DNA of 64,000 nucleotides from Acanthopleura granulata. Taxonomy: Eukaryota > Mollusca > Polyplacophora > Chitonida > Chitonidae. A program made the position numbers and the translations under genes. This document shows positions 19,154 to 46,176 of this stretch, piece after piece; the stretch's first letter is position 1; every line of letters starts with the position of its first letter. The notes beneath the pieces were generated by a model that saw nothing but the letters and a program-made list of their open reading frames with translations, was not told the origin of the DNA and did no database searches. Where the stretch lies: the NCBI GenBank assembly GCA_016165875.1, contig JABBOT010000009.1:12280370-12344369 (forward strand), in the 5' to 3' direction.

Positions 19154-21274
19154 TCAACTGAGTGCATATGACGTCAGTATCCATGTCTGCTGTGCATTAT
19201 GGGATTGAAATGGGACAGGAGTGGTAGCTCACAACATGGGAGTGTTCTGTTGAATGAGAAAAATGTCATATATAATGTCCCTACCAAATCCCTTTGGAGA
19301 CTTCGATCTTTTTTGACTTGCTGCATTTGACTTCTGAATGACTATATATGAGTGCGCCGTGGAAAGATCATGGGGTTTACTGGTATGTTGGTTATTTGCC
19401 TGACATTCTCAAATGCTTTCAGAATCCCACATTTTCCTTGTTATATCAGTTCCCAAAGGTAGAATGTTTGGAGATTTTCTGGACCAGATGGAAGGCTAAT
19501 TTAGCATTTGTCCAGTTTCCCTCAGGAAGCCAACTCCCACAGGTCACATGTACTGTCCTCACTTCATAACCCACGCTGCACTGCAGTGTAGTTATCATGT
19601 GTGTACATACAAGTAATTTATGGTTGTGGTCATCAATCACCAATTTTAATGTGATTTTAGTCTTGCAACAATATTAACTGTTGATTTTGAAAGAGCTGAC
19701 AAAACTTAGTTACTTGTTGATATTGTTATAATGGTTTACATTTCGATGGGTTTTCACAGTATTTGTATGGCTTATCGGTAAGTCAAAAATTAAAACCTCT
19801 TCCCAATTTTCTTATTCCAGAAGTTGAAAGGGTGAAATATTTGTGTTGAGATGGATTTGGTCAGAATTTGAATTTCTCAATTCTGGGTCGTAAAATATTT
19901 AAAATTTTGACAAATCTGCAAATCAGAAACGGCCTTGTGTAGTCTGCCTGTTCTTTAGATGGTCAACAGTGGATTGATTTCCCCAGGTGTAGGCTGCGAA
20001 CAGTGAAACAGGATTGTCAGCAGAACTACTTGTACTTGTTTTAGGTTGTCAGTGTTCATAACAAGTGTCAGTTTTGGAGACAATTTATTCTGTTCAACCC
20101 TAGTTATGATATAATATGTCATATTGCAGAACAATCAGATATCTTCGCACTCTAGGCATAAAGTGGGGAGTGGTATTTTTACTTAAATTTCAGAGAAAGA
20201 AATGATGTTTTGCTTCACTGGCTTTCTGTTGATAAAACTGTATTTAAGATTTTCAAATTTAAACTCCAGTGACAATCAACCAAATAATGACCTCATATTT
20301 CATGCATAACTTCATAACTGCAAAGTTCCTCATTTTGCCTGATTCCAGAAGTTCTGATATTGATCTTGGAAAGATGTCTTGGGTTTTTTGGGAAGTAGGA
20401 TGATATTCGACAGGCAAGAAGTGTCAGCACGAACAGTAATGTTATGTCTAAAAATACACTTTTATGCGTGAATATGTGGTGCAAATATTTTATTTATTCA
20501 GTCCTATCCAAAGTTTGTGTTCAGTCTGATTTTATATGAGACTGGGCCCACAATTTCAAAATGTGGGCAAAGTCTGACTGATGTATGACAACCATGAAAC
20601 AGCATTCATTTACAAAACCAGCCAAATTCCAGACAGTCAATCAAAATATGACAACAGCCAATCAGAAAACCTCATATATATACATTGTGGTTTTGTAATG
20701 TCACTAATTTGCCCTTCAAGCATGAAGACAGTAAAATCAGAGAGGTGTCGTTTTGTAAGCTCCATTTTGTAACATATTTGCTACCTTCATCCAAGTTTTA
20801 TGTGTGAACGATACTCATATTTTTACGTTATTCATTGTTATGTGGTCTGTGAGGAGAATTTATTTACATTAAATGTATGTTTTGTCTATAATAATAAGAC
20901 ATGTATTTCAAAACTGTTTGTGGAAAAGTTGGAGAAATATCTCGTCACCTCAGCAAGTTATGTGACCACTTTCACCAAACTTTGTACGTACACTTTTCAT
21001 ATTGATGAAGTCTAGAAGTCCAGCAGCATAAAGTAGTCTGATTTACAAGGAAAGTTACAAAAAGTTGACTTACAAAGTTTCGTAAAAGTAGGTACTGAAA
21101 AGACACTGAGATGAGCATTTTTCTGACAGATATATTTATTACAGGTCTGAAATGTTATTTCATGGTGAAACATGTGACAATCATTGCATTTTACAAAAAG
21201 CACAATAAATGTATGTGAATATGTAAAGAGACCTAATGCTTTGAAAGTTCATTCTCTTCCCTACACAATCTTCA
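19154..21274. other. Convergent intergenic / 3' UTRs of AIP and DDX52
   Basis: There is no coding signal. For AIP the first candidate poly(A) signals are attaaa at 19789-19794 and aataaa at 21204-21209. For DDX52 (reverse) tttatt at 21135-21140 reads AATAAA. The two 3' UTRs could therefore overlap. Short open frames here are random. Confidence 0.55.
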
Positions 21275-37208
<15,934 letters not shown>

Positions 37209-37436
37209 GCCGGTTTCTTTCTTCCTCGGAAGTAGCGTTTAACGCGAGAAGAAATTGTTAGTCGCGCGATTTGCATTAGGCGGAAGTGACGTTCCAGTGT
37301 TTACAGTCCACCTTCACATCCTTGATCCGGTAGTTGTTATCGATTTTGGGGTGGAAACACTTCCTCACTTCCTTGAAAAATTATATGCAGCATTCGTCTC
37401 TGACATAAAGCTAGAGAAGGGCGTCCAACGTTCAAG
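37209..37436. promoter_or_regulatory. Presumed bidirectional promoter, DDX52 / membrane-protein gene
   Basis: Only 228 bases separate the two divergent start codons (37208 reverse, 37437 forward). The stretch is CpG-containing relative to its surroundings. It holds an ETS-like tcggaagt (37226-37233) and a composite gcggaagtgacgtt (37280-37293) that joins an ETS core to a CRE half-site. Reverse ETS cores (acttcct) occur near 37360-37375. No TATA box is evident. Function is inferred from layout and motifs only. Confidence 0.6.
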
Positions 37437-40400
37437 ATGGAATCGCAATGCAAGCCTTTAGTGAGTGAGGAAGAGAAAAATCTGTCCATCAATGAAAAGC
37501 TGGATATTCTTGATAGAGAAGTTCGTCTGCTCTATGAATTCTGCAAAACCTCCGGATTTCAACCTGGAGAAATTGAAAAGGCGGCGGCCCCATTCTTAAA
37601 TACGGCCAAGAGCGTGTCAAGGAGAAGATGGAGAAAGCGAGCCATCAGTGCGGGTAAAATCGCCGCTTTCTTCGTAGTTCTTGGGTTTGCGTTGTTCTAC
37701 ATCGACCCTGTTTATAGGGGCATGTGTTTCTTTGCTCGTCGAACAACCATAAAGGTGAGTTGTATGGTTTAGCCATTGCCTGAAGGAACATGTCCAGAAA
37801 TAACAGAACTACGTCCGAGATTGCCCTGACATTGGGATTTACATTAGAAATGACGCTATCGCTCAACCATCCACGCAAATCCCAACGTCAGTGCAATCTC
37901 GGATTACACAGATATCAGCTTCATTTATAAGTTAGATCTAAAAATTATATCACGTTTGAAGTAATAATAATATTTGAAAGATATAGACTACATGTACATT
38001 ATAGATTTATTCCAGCAGACATAGTACAGGTGCTTATTATTTATTTATTTATTTGATTGGTGTTTTATGTTGTTCTCAAGAATACTTCACTTATACATTG
38101 ATGGCCAGCATTCCAGTGGGAGGAAACTGGGCAGAGCCCAGGGGTAAGCCCACAACCAGCTGGTCATTAAGATTTATTTGATTGATGGTTTGCACCAGTC
38201 ACTCATAATATTTCACTTGCACAATGGCAGCTGGCATTATGGTGTAAGGAAACCCTTTGTGCTGGTAGAAACCCTAGTCCAAGGTTGCTCAGACGTTAGA
38301 ATTTGCATTACTCTACTGTGTGGCAAGGCGGTCTGACTTTCAGACTGGTCCTCGACTCCAGAGAAAGAAGCCTAACATGGGTCTAAACTAACTACTTGCT
38401 GGAAATAAGTATGACTTCATCACATATGTTATTTAGCCCATCTAAAGTGAAATACAAATTTACAGCTTGAGTCAGGTATCTCCCCATCAGAAATTTGTCC
38501 TTTGTCATGGCATGTTTAAGTGTTTTAAATGAACAGAGCGGGAGAAATTAGAAATCGTTTTGGATTTGGTTTAAGTGGGCATTGAAGACAGGGATGATTC
38601 AGATATGCTAAATAAAATGGTATGAAGTCCCCAAGGTTTTCAGAGAGTAGTTTTATTACAGATTTAGGCTCTTGTTAGGCTTCTCTTGTGGATATAGAAA
38701 GCCGGTCTATAAGTCAAACCACATGGCCACACAGCAGAGCATGGGACAGGTCTCTGATGTGGAATTTGAGTGTCGCCAGTGACCGTGTAATCTGTAATGC
38801 AAATTCCAAACTTGAGCAACCTCTGACTTGGGGAAACATCCACAGGTTGGTCCGTGAGATAAAGAACTTTAATTATTGTGATGAATAACATGATGAAGTG
38901 AAGAGTCATTGAAAGATATATGGAATTGTTACTTGTTTGCGGGATTCTCGTAGGAGAAACTGATATGTTGCAAATCTGCTGTCAGAAGACATTCTGTTGA
39001 TACTATTACGGTACAGTTATGTAAAACATGAGGAAGGTAATGCATGTAGAGTACATGTAATGCCCAAAATTGTTTTAGTTTGCAAGTCGAACACTGATGC
39101 ATTATTTTTTATCCGGGAATTAAGGTTTGTCGACCACCAGGTAAATATCAATCTCAGCACACATAGAGGGAAGATTTTTAGCATGCTGAATTGTTTTGTA
39201 TTGCTACAAATGTCAGATAGAATGTTAACATTGCTATATTAAATATTTTAAATATATAACAGACTGTTGACCATTATTCAGATGCTGCCATACTGGGACT
39301 GGACAAGTTTGTATGACCAGCCATGTCTGATAGAGAATCCGTACTATGAGGGCAATCAGATTGTGGAAGATGACTGCATGGTGAGCAAAGCATTGAACAA
39401 AATAGCCCCAAACTGAAGAAACCTGCAACTTCTGCTCCATGTATTAAAATAATTCCCAGATATGGAAATACATGTATGCGTATGACATTTTTCCGAAATT
39501 TCACTTTTCCCATGGCTTTGTAACTTTTATACTTCATATATACATGCATGTCTCAGTTTAGATAGATGATCTATTCTAAGATTTGGACTAATAATTCATT
39601 ACAGTTTTTGCTGACATTCTCTCAATGTTAGCAAATTGATGTCATTTAATGTCAATAGACATAAATTTGAAGCTGTAAATATTTACTGAAAATGTGAGAA
39701 GTGTGAAGTCACATTTGGGTAAGTATAGTTAGAAATTTGGCCTTTAATAGTGACATTGATGATGTGATTATAATGTATGGTTCTGTATTAACTTGGGTTG
39801 TATTATGTACACAGAACCTTATGACAGGGAAAAAAAATTAGAGCTTATGATCCCAAACATTAAAGATGGCATCGTGACCTTGCATAATTGTTTTTTATAG
39901 AATACAAATCAAAGTGATGCTCTTTGAGAGCTTTGAAGTCTTTGAATGAAATAGATTTGTGTGAAAACTAAGCTATTTATGGGTAAACCATCATATTTTT
40001 GTTACTTATTACTAGTTAGATTTAGTACAACTTGATTAGTTCGAGTGCTCAGCAGTTTGATAGTTTGAAATCTTTTTTTGAAGTAAAATGGCTGTAGATA
40101 TTGCCCTGCACTGCTGCCTTGGGGGAATTGGAATGCATGTATGTTTTTCACTATAAAATTCACCTTTGAAGCACTATAACAATACTGGGCATGTGTGTTG
40201 TTGATCTGCTGATCAGGCATGCGAATCTATGGAGTCTATACCAGTAGTGGAGAACATAACTCATTCTGCAATGTCGGAGCTGTATCTGAAGGGACTGAGC
40301 CCTGTCATAGTGACTGATGCCATGAAGGACTGGCAAGAGAGGAAGAAAATCAACATAGAATATCTTACAGAGGTAAATGTGAATGGAAGGAAAAGTTTGG

Positions 40401-42434
40401 GAGGAGATATCCACCAGGGAGTTTGAGCAATCACTAGAAGACTGAAGGAACCACTCACATGACACTACATTTGCATTTTTAGTCTCAAGTAGGATGGCTG
40501 ATTGAACACTAATACTTAAAAAATACGTAAAATGTTGGTTCATAAATGTAAGTTATTCCATGTTGTCAGTCTGACCATGAAACTTCTTGTGTCACAAGTT
40601 AACCTAGGCCTAGCAGTATGGCAGTTGTGGTCACTTTTTGGAATTGAGTTTTTAAATTCGCTTACCTGTTTCCATTTATTCAAACGTGTTTCGTGTAGTT
40701 GACAAAGAAAAAAAGATGGGTCATTGAAACTTTTTATTACATAATTATGCCTTTACTGAGTTTCTCATCTGCTTTCGCCAGCTCTACACATCCCATGAAG
40801 TTGTGAAGGAATTCATGAGCTGTGACTACCTCAGCAATATTCGAGTCAAGTTTGGAAATCACCGAGTGTTGCTCAGAAAAATCATGGCTGGTGAAGTCAG
40901 CACATACTTCGCACACTGGTAGGTTAATTGTGAATTTTGTTCATGCAAGCTGGTCTTCAATAAGGAGGTGTGTCTAGACACAGTTTATGAATCCTTATAA
41001 ATTTGTGGACCAGCATTTTCAGTTGTAGCTTTGTAATCTAAGCTTTGTTAATTCCCTACCAGTATCTGAAACAGACAAAACAAGTTTAGCATTTATTTGT
41101 CCATCAGTGCATTGTTTGATTGTTGGTTGTAACTTCTAACTTAATTAAAGGTCTTTTTCATTTTACAGGGAAAACTGTTTTAAGGAGGCAGCAAAAGTAT
41201 TCCGGGAGATCTTTCCACGTCCATATTTTCTCCCGCCAATGGTGGAGCAGACAGACACAAACTTTGTCTTCATCTCCTCAGGATTTAATGCCAAGAGCTA
41301 CAAACCTGTAAGTACTGAGGCTATTGCTATATCTAAACCTGGCATGGCTTACATTATACTACCAGCATATAAACTATGTTAATAAGTTTAGTAAAAATGC
41401 AACAATTTATTTCTAAGAGATGCACACCTTTAATTAATATAGTCTGTTTTGTTTCAATATATTTACCATGCTGTCATGATTTAATGCCAGAAAATGCAAC
41501 TAGCAAAACATTGACTGAGGATTTCCTTTACATGCAGAGCTGAATCCATTTCCAGGGCTTCAAATCAGTACTTTTCAGATAACAGGAGGAAATTTGATCC
41601 AACTAATGGAGTTGGACATGCAAAAACTGATTTACATGTGATATATCACCATTAAATTCAGTTACTGCTGTCTATATTCAGAAACAGCCTTCTAAAGATT
41701 TGGCTTCTGTTGGATGCTTTAGATGTAAATAATTGTAGAACAGTTTCTTCATGTTTCCCAGTATTTGATTAAAGCAGCAGTTAATTTGGACCCCTACATT
41801 CCATGATATCATGTTTCTTTATTTCAGATCGACACTTGGTCATCCATGTTGACCTTTGCTCAGGTCAAAGGACAGAACAAGGTCAAGGTCACTCCCAAAA
41901 TGCCCTGTGACAAAATGTGTGAGGCATTTGAAGACACACTGGATGAAGGAGAAATCTGTGAGTGGTCAAATCTTTAAAATGCCTATATCTGCTGTGTAGC
42001 CATAGCTGTGATGGCTCTCTTTGAGTATTTAAATTGTATCGCTATAATCATGCCTGTTTGCCTGCGGGCATTTGCCGTTTTAATTGCGCAGACATGGTGT
42101 GAAAACAGTGTCTGCTTAATCTGGAATTTAATACAAAAATGGCCATATAAATCCCTAACAAGGCTGTGTTGACATGCAAAAACATACTCTTGCTGTGTAA
42201 CTGGTTCTGTTGTATAACATACACATACTTTGCTTTCTGGTCACAATCAGGCATACCTTCTTGTCCACCCTTGCTGCGGTATTTCCGATGGCGGTCAATT
42301 CATTGTACCAGCATACTAAAATAATAACGCTGATTCTTTCAGTGGTTGTCCCCTACTTCCTGTGGAACTTCAGCTACCTGCCAGTCGGGGGAGAAGAAAA
42401 CATTGCCTTTGGTGTTGGCGGAAATTTTGACTGA
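37437..42434 (+). CDS. Single-pass membrane protein with JmjC/Cupin_8-like region
   Basis: Exons: 37437-37754, 39282-39380, 40217-40372, 40782-40918, 41169-41307, 41828-41957, 42343-42434 (TGA); 356 residues, all phases consistent. Not recognised as a named gene. A cytosolic-looking N-terminus with basic SRRRWRKR (61-68) precedes a hydrophobic segment (about 72-89), which suggests type II topology with the rest luminal. PVIVTDAMKDW (168-178) resembles the N-terminal motif of Cupin_8/JmjC hydroxylases, and NFVFISSGFN, FAQVKGQNKVKVTP and GEILVVPYFLWNF follow the order of that fold's core. Where the family has HxD there is PID (283-285), and where the distal His is expected there is Asn335, so it may be catalytically inactive. 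The start follows the shared promoter. Poly(A) signal aataaa is at 42646-42651. The fold assignment is by eye. Confidence 0.8.
37814..37903 (+). other. 90-nt hairpin, intron 1 of membrane-protein gene
   Basis: Arm 37814-37840 (tccgagattgccctgac...) pairs with 37877-37903 (...gtgcaatctcgga). About 25 of 27 positions pair, around a 36-base loop. It starts 60 bases after the exon 1 donor. It could be a miRNA-like hairpin or a short inverted-repeat transposon relic. Confidence 0.5.
38038..38165 (-). mobile_element. tRNA-type SINE, 3' half, reverse
   Basis: Tail complement tatttatttatttgattgg, then 'gttctcaagaatacttcact' and 'gatggccagcattccagtgg', ending near 'cccacaaccagctgg'. It lies in intron 1 of the membrane-protein gene. 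Confidence 0.8.
38166..38262 (-). mobile_element. Second SINE 3' half, same orientation
   Basis: A diverged copy directly abutting the previous one: 'gatttatttgattgatggtt', 'caatggcagctggcattatg'. The pair looks like one SINE inserted next to another. Confidence 0.65.
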
Positions 42435-43500
42435 TTGATGGTGAAGCAACAAAGTCGCTGACACTGGATGCAGGAAACCAACATCTTAAGAAAGGCCCAT
42501 TTTCCATGATCTGTCACATTCCCAGATATTTTTATCCATCATGATCTATCCCTAAATGTAGACCAAGTAGTTAGTATGAGTATTGTGAATGCTCAAAAAA
42601 TGTCCAATGCAAGATTTGTGCTTTCTGGCAAAATCTAATCAAAGCAATAAAGGTACATGCAGTTCAATGTTGAAGATTGCCATCATGTGTTATTCTTTTA
42701 AAGTCAACATGAGAATGATGGATTATTTGTGTTTGCATCCAAAGAAGTCATTACAGAACCTTCTGTCTTACCTAAAGTACTTCTGCTGACTTGGTGGTCT
42801 GATGTTCATTTCTGCTTTTACAGAGGCAATTTGTTAGCAAACATTGTAATGGTGCTGAGAGTATGGTCCTGATGTCAGGTTGGAGGGTAATGTCTGGTGT
42901 CTTTGGGGTGACTTTCCAATGTGGCAACTCATGAAAAAAACATTAGAAAACTTTGAATTCATGAAATGTGATGTCTTGTACAACATCTTCCTTCTCCTGA
43001 GTGTGAAACATACAGACATGCTGTGTCCCTCATGTAATTCATTGCACACTGGGCATCTTTCTAAAATATATATCTATTATAGATGAAAAGCATAAAGAAT
43101 GCATACATATACACTGTCTCTGTTCGGTGACTTTGAGTTCAGTGCTTCAAAGAAATGTAATGCCCTGTTAATGATAACTTAGTATGCCTGTGTGCTAGTA
43201 GCTGCATTTAAGGCTCCTGAAATTTTGTCCCCAAAAAGTGGAACTAGTGAAAAGTTGGCTACCAAAATGTGCCTCTTAGGGTGTTTAAAGGTACAGTGAA
43301 CAAGCTGATGTAAAATACTACTGCAAATTTTGTAAAAATATTCCAGATTAAGGAGAAAATTTAACTGTGTTTGTGAGAACTGAAAATCTGCAGTCCAACA
43401 ACAACAACATGTAGGACACAGTACTAATGCTGTACAACACCCTTGCTCCAAATAATTGCCTGGGATTCACTGCAAAGGATCTTACTGCTGAGCAACAAGA
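42435..43500 (+). other. 3' UTR and intergenic before the LINE
   Basis: Holds the aataaa at 42646 for the preceding gene. Beyond it no coding or repeat signal is clear. The 5' edge of the LINE cannot be placed and may lie between 43350 and 43600. Confidence 0.5.
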
Positions 43501-43689
43501 AGCTAACAAAAAGGGTGGATTAGAGGGTAACAGGAAATTAGACAGATTCACCTATGCCCACCCAGTTTACACCTGTGGCAACAAAAATGGCTACCACTGA
43601 GCTGAGGGACCCCCAGCTGAGAATCCCATAACAAGGCAATCCCAGCAGACCAGCGCAACTTCCTTTTTGAGGACTCCAGCCACAAGCCA

Positions 43690-44560
43690 CCAAACACAGC
43701 TGGATTAAATCCTTCCTACCAATAAAGAGCGGCTTAGACAAGTTATAAATCTACACTCAGTTGTGGAGAGTCTACAAGGTGAACGAAGTGAACTCAAACA
43801 TCAGGTCGCCACCCACAAGACGGAGACTGAATCTTCCAAGTCAGCCCCTGAAAAGGTCAGTATTACAACTCCACCCAGCTACGTTGAGTTTCAAGATCTT
43901 TACTCTCCGCCGGATGCCAAACCGATTCAGACTGTGATTACACAGCGGCACGAGAAAGTGCCAGACAACGTAGAAAAACCAGCAGATAAAACTACACTAT
44001 TAATGGGCAGCCCTTTGCTCCAGGGTGTGAAAACACGCGGCTTGAATAAGTGCACAAAAGTTCGCACAAGGCGAGGTGCGAAGATTGACCAACTTACGTT
44101 GGAATTGAACAAGGAAAGTCTGCAGCAGTTATGAGAAACTTATCTCAACGGTATCCACCAAGAATCCTAAAGCTGACATCACTGTGTGTAGCATACCCCT
44201 GCGAATGGACTCCTGGCAGAAAAATGAATGGACACAGCTCATCAACAAGCACCTCTGTAAGTTTGTGGACCACACAGATTCCATGTCCCACCACGGAAAG
44301 CCGAACAGAGATCACTTCTTACGCGATGGACTTCGCCTCAGTACAAAGGGAACAGCACAACTTCTCAAGGATATCAACTCTGTATGCAATATTCTAAAAA
44401 CTCGATCCTCTGGCAAAAGTCATCCCATGACAATCTGTGATTTCTGTAGTGAGGAAGGGCATCTCCATCAAAGCTGTCGGTACTAGAGCCCTGTTACATG
44501 CTGGACTTGTAACTATCCTGGACACAAAGCTAAGGTCTGCCACTTGTACTGAGACATCAG
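43690..44560 (+). pseudogene. LINE ORF1 relic: esterase (SGNH)-like domain plus two CCHC knuckles
   Basis: Read across at least two frame changes. The first part (from about 43763) has VVESLQGERSELK then PPSYVEFQDLY. TRRGAKIDQL follows a LLMGSPLL block that sits where a GDS serine motif is expected. After a shift near 44134, VCSIPLRMDSW and FLRDGLRLSTKGTAQLL occupy the place of the C-terminal Asp-His block. Two knuckles follow: CDFCSEEGHLHQSC (44436-44477) and, beyond a stop, CWTCNYPGHKAKVC; both are C-x2-C-x4-H-x4-C. Esterase domains in CR1-like ORF1 are known; assignment here is by motif order. Confidence 0.65.
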
Positions 44561-45204
44561 CCAAGAAGAGTATGCTAGGATTTCTTTGTATAACTACAAT
44601 AACGAACTGCAAGATCACCTCCAACGCACTCTGAACAGTGGAGTTACCATTCCAGGCAATAAATCCTTAAAAATAACACAAACCTCTGAAGAAAATCAAC
44701 ATACTAAGTGCATTCCAGAGACAGAGAACAATGCCAGTTACCTCAGGATAGAGCCGGGCTTGGGCCCATCAGCAAACGATGTAAATTTTAACGGCCATGT
44801 AAGCTTCCTGGACTGCCTCTTAGTGAATTTTAGTGCTACTGATATGATTAATGAAGCCTGTGATACATCTACCCCATCTGCTATTTTATGTGACCAAATG
44901 CATCAATATAGTGGCTTAGATATGATTAATATATTTACTTACTTTATGAGATTTGATCATATACACTACCTTAGTATTTTTTCTTATGGTTCATGTAAGT
45001 CTGACAGTGATAAGAGCACTATATTCCCAACCATCTGTAATTCTAAACTATGGAACCTCAAATCGAACTTTCTTACATGCAATGCTGAACCTGGCTTACC
45101 CAGTTATGGTCTAAGAATTGGCCACAGTAACGTATGTCATTTGTTACCTAAAGTCAACCATTGCCAAGTGGCAATTTTACTCACCAAAAGAAACCAAAAA
45201 AACA

Positions 45205-45835
45205 GATATTTTCGGACTAACTGAAACCTTTTAAAAAAAAACATCACAGTAAAAAACTACTTGAAATTCCTGGATATGTTGTTGAGAGAACAGAAAGAAA
45301 GAAGAAAGCTGGTGGTGGTGTTTATGTCTCAGAAACAGTCCTATACATTAGGCTAATCGACCTGGAAAACGACTCTCTTGAAATCATCTGGTTAGAAATT
45401 CAACTACCCAGTTCCAAACCTTTCATCTTCGGCTTTGTTTACAGACCCCCTAATGCGCCTGCCACATGGATACCTGATTTTGAACATATATTTGAGACCG
45501 TATACTCTGAAGAAAAAGAAAACATTCTGATTGGTGATTTCAGTACTAACCTAGAAGAAAAAGTGCCTCCTAAATGGTTAGCTTGTACAGAATCCTTCAT
45601 CCTTACCCAACAGATATCCGGCCCAACTCGAATTACACAACAATCTAAGACCCTAATTGACCACATATATTCAACAGATCCACAAAACATCTACTTTCAC
45701 AACACTCTAGACCTCAATTTAAGTGACGATTTCGCCATATTTATGATTTATTCTCACAAAACCTTCACATACAGAGCAATGAAATATTTTGATCCAAACT
45801 CATTCTGCAGTGAGCTCCTTGCAGAAGACTGATCG
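45205..45835 (+). pseudogene. LINE ORF2 endonuclease domain, frameshifted
   Basis: Frames must be switched to follow it. Visible are IFGLTET, GFVYRPPNAPATW, ILIGDFSTNLE and TLIDHIYSTDPQN. These match AP-endonuclease-like domains of non-LTR elements. The catalytic SDH position reads SDD and GDFN reads GDFS, so it should be inactive even without the frameshifts. Confidence 0.75.
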
Positions 45836-46176
45836 TTTATTAACAGCTGCACAGACCCCAATTCCGCCATGAGTCAATGGACTCAGTCATTCATAAATGT
45901 CATCAATAACCATGCCCCAATTAAGACAAAACGAGTAAAACGAGACAGGCAAGTGGTTAAATGAAAAAGTACTTAATGCAATAAATGTGAAAAAAATCTA
46001 CAACACGAAACCTTGATCCACCAGAATCGAAACAGCAAAGAAACAATGTTAACAGTTTAATTTACCAAGCAAAGCGCGATTTTGTTTCTGAAGCAATACA
46101 TAATGACAAGCAAAGAAATCCCTGGAAAATCATTAAAAAGCTCTCTCCCAGTGCAAATGCATCTGTCCCTATTCAC

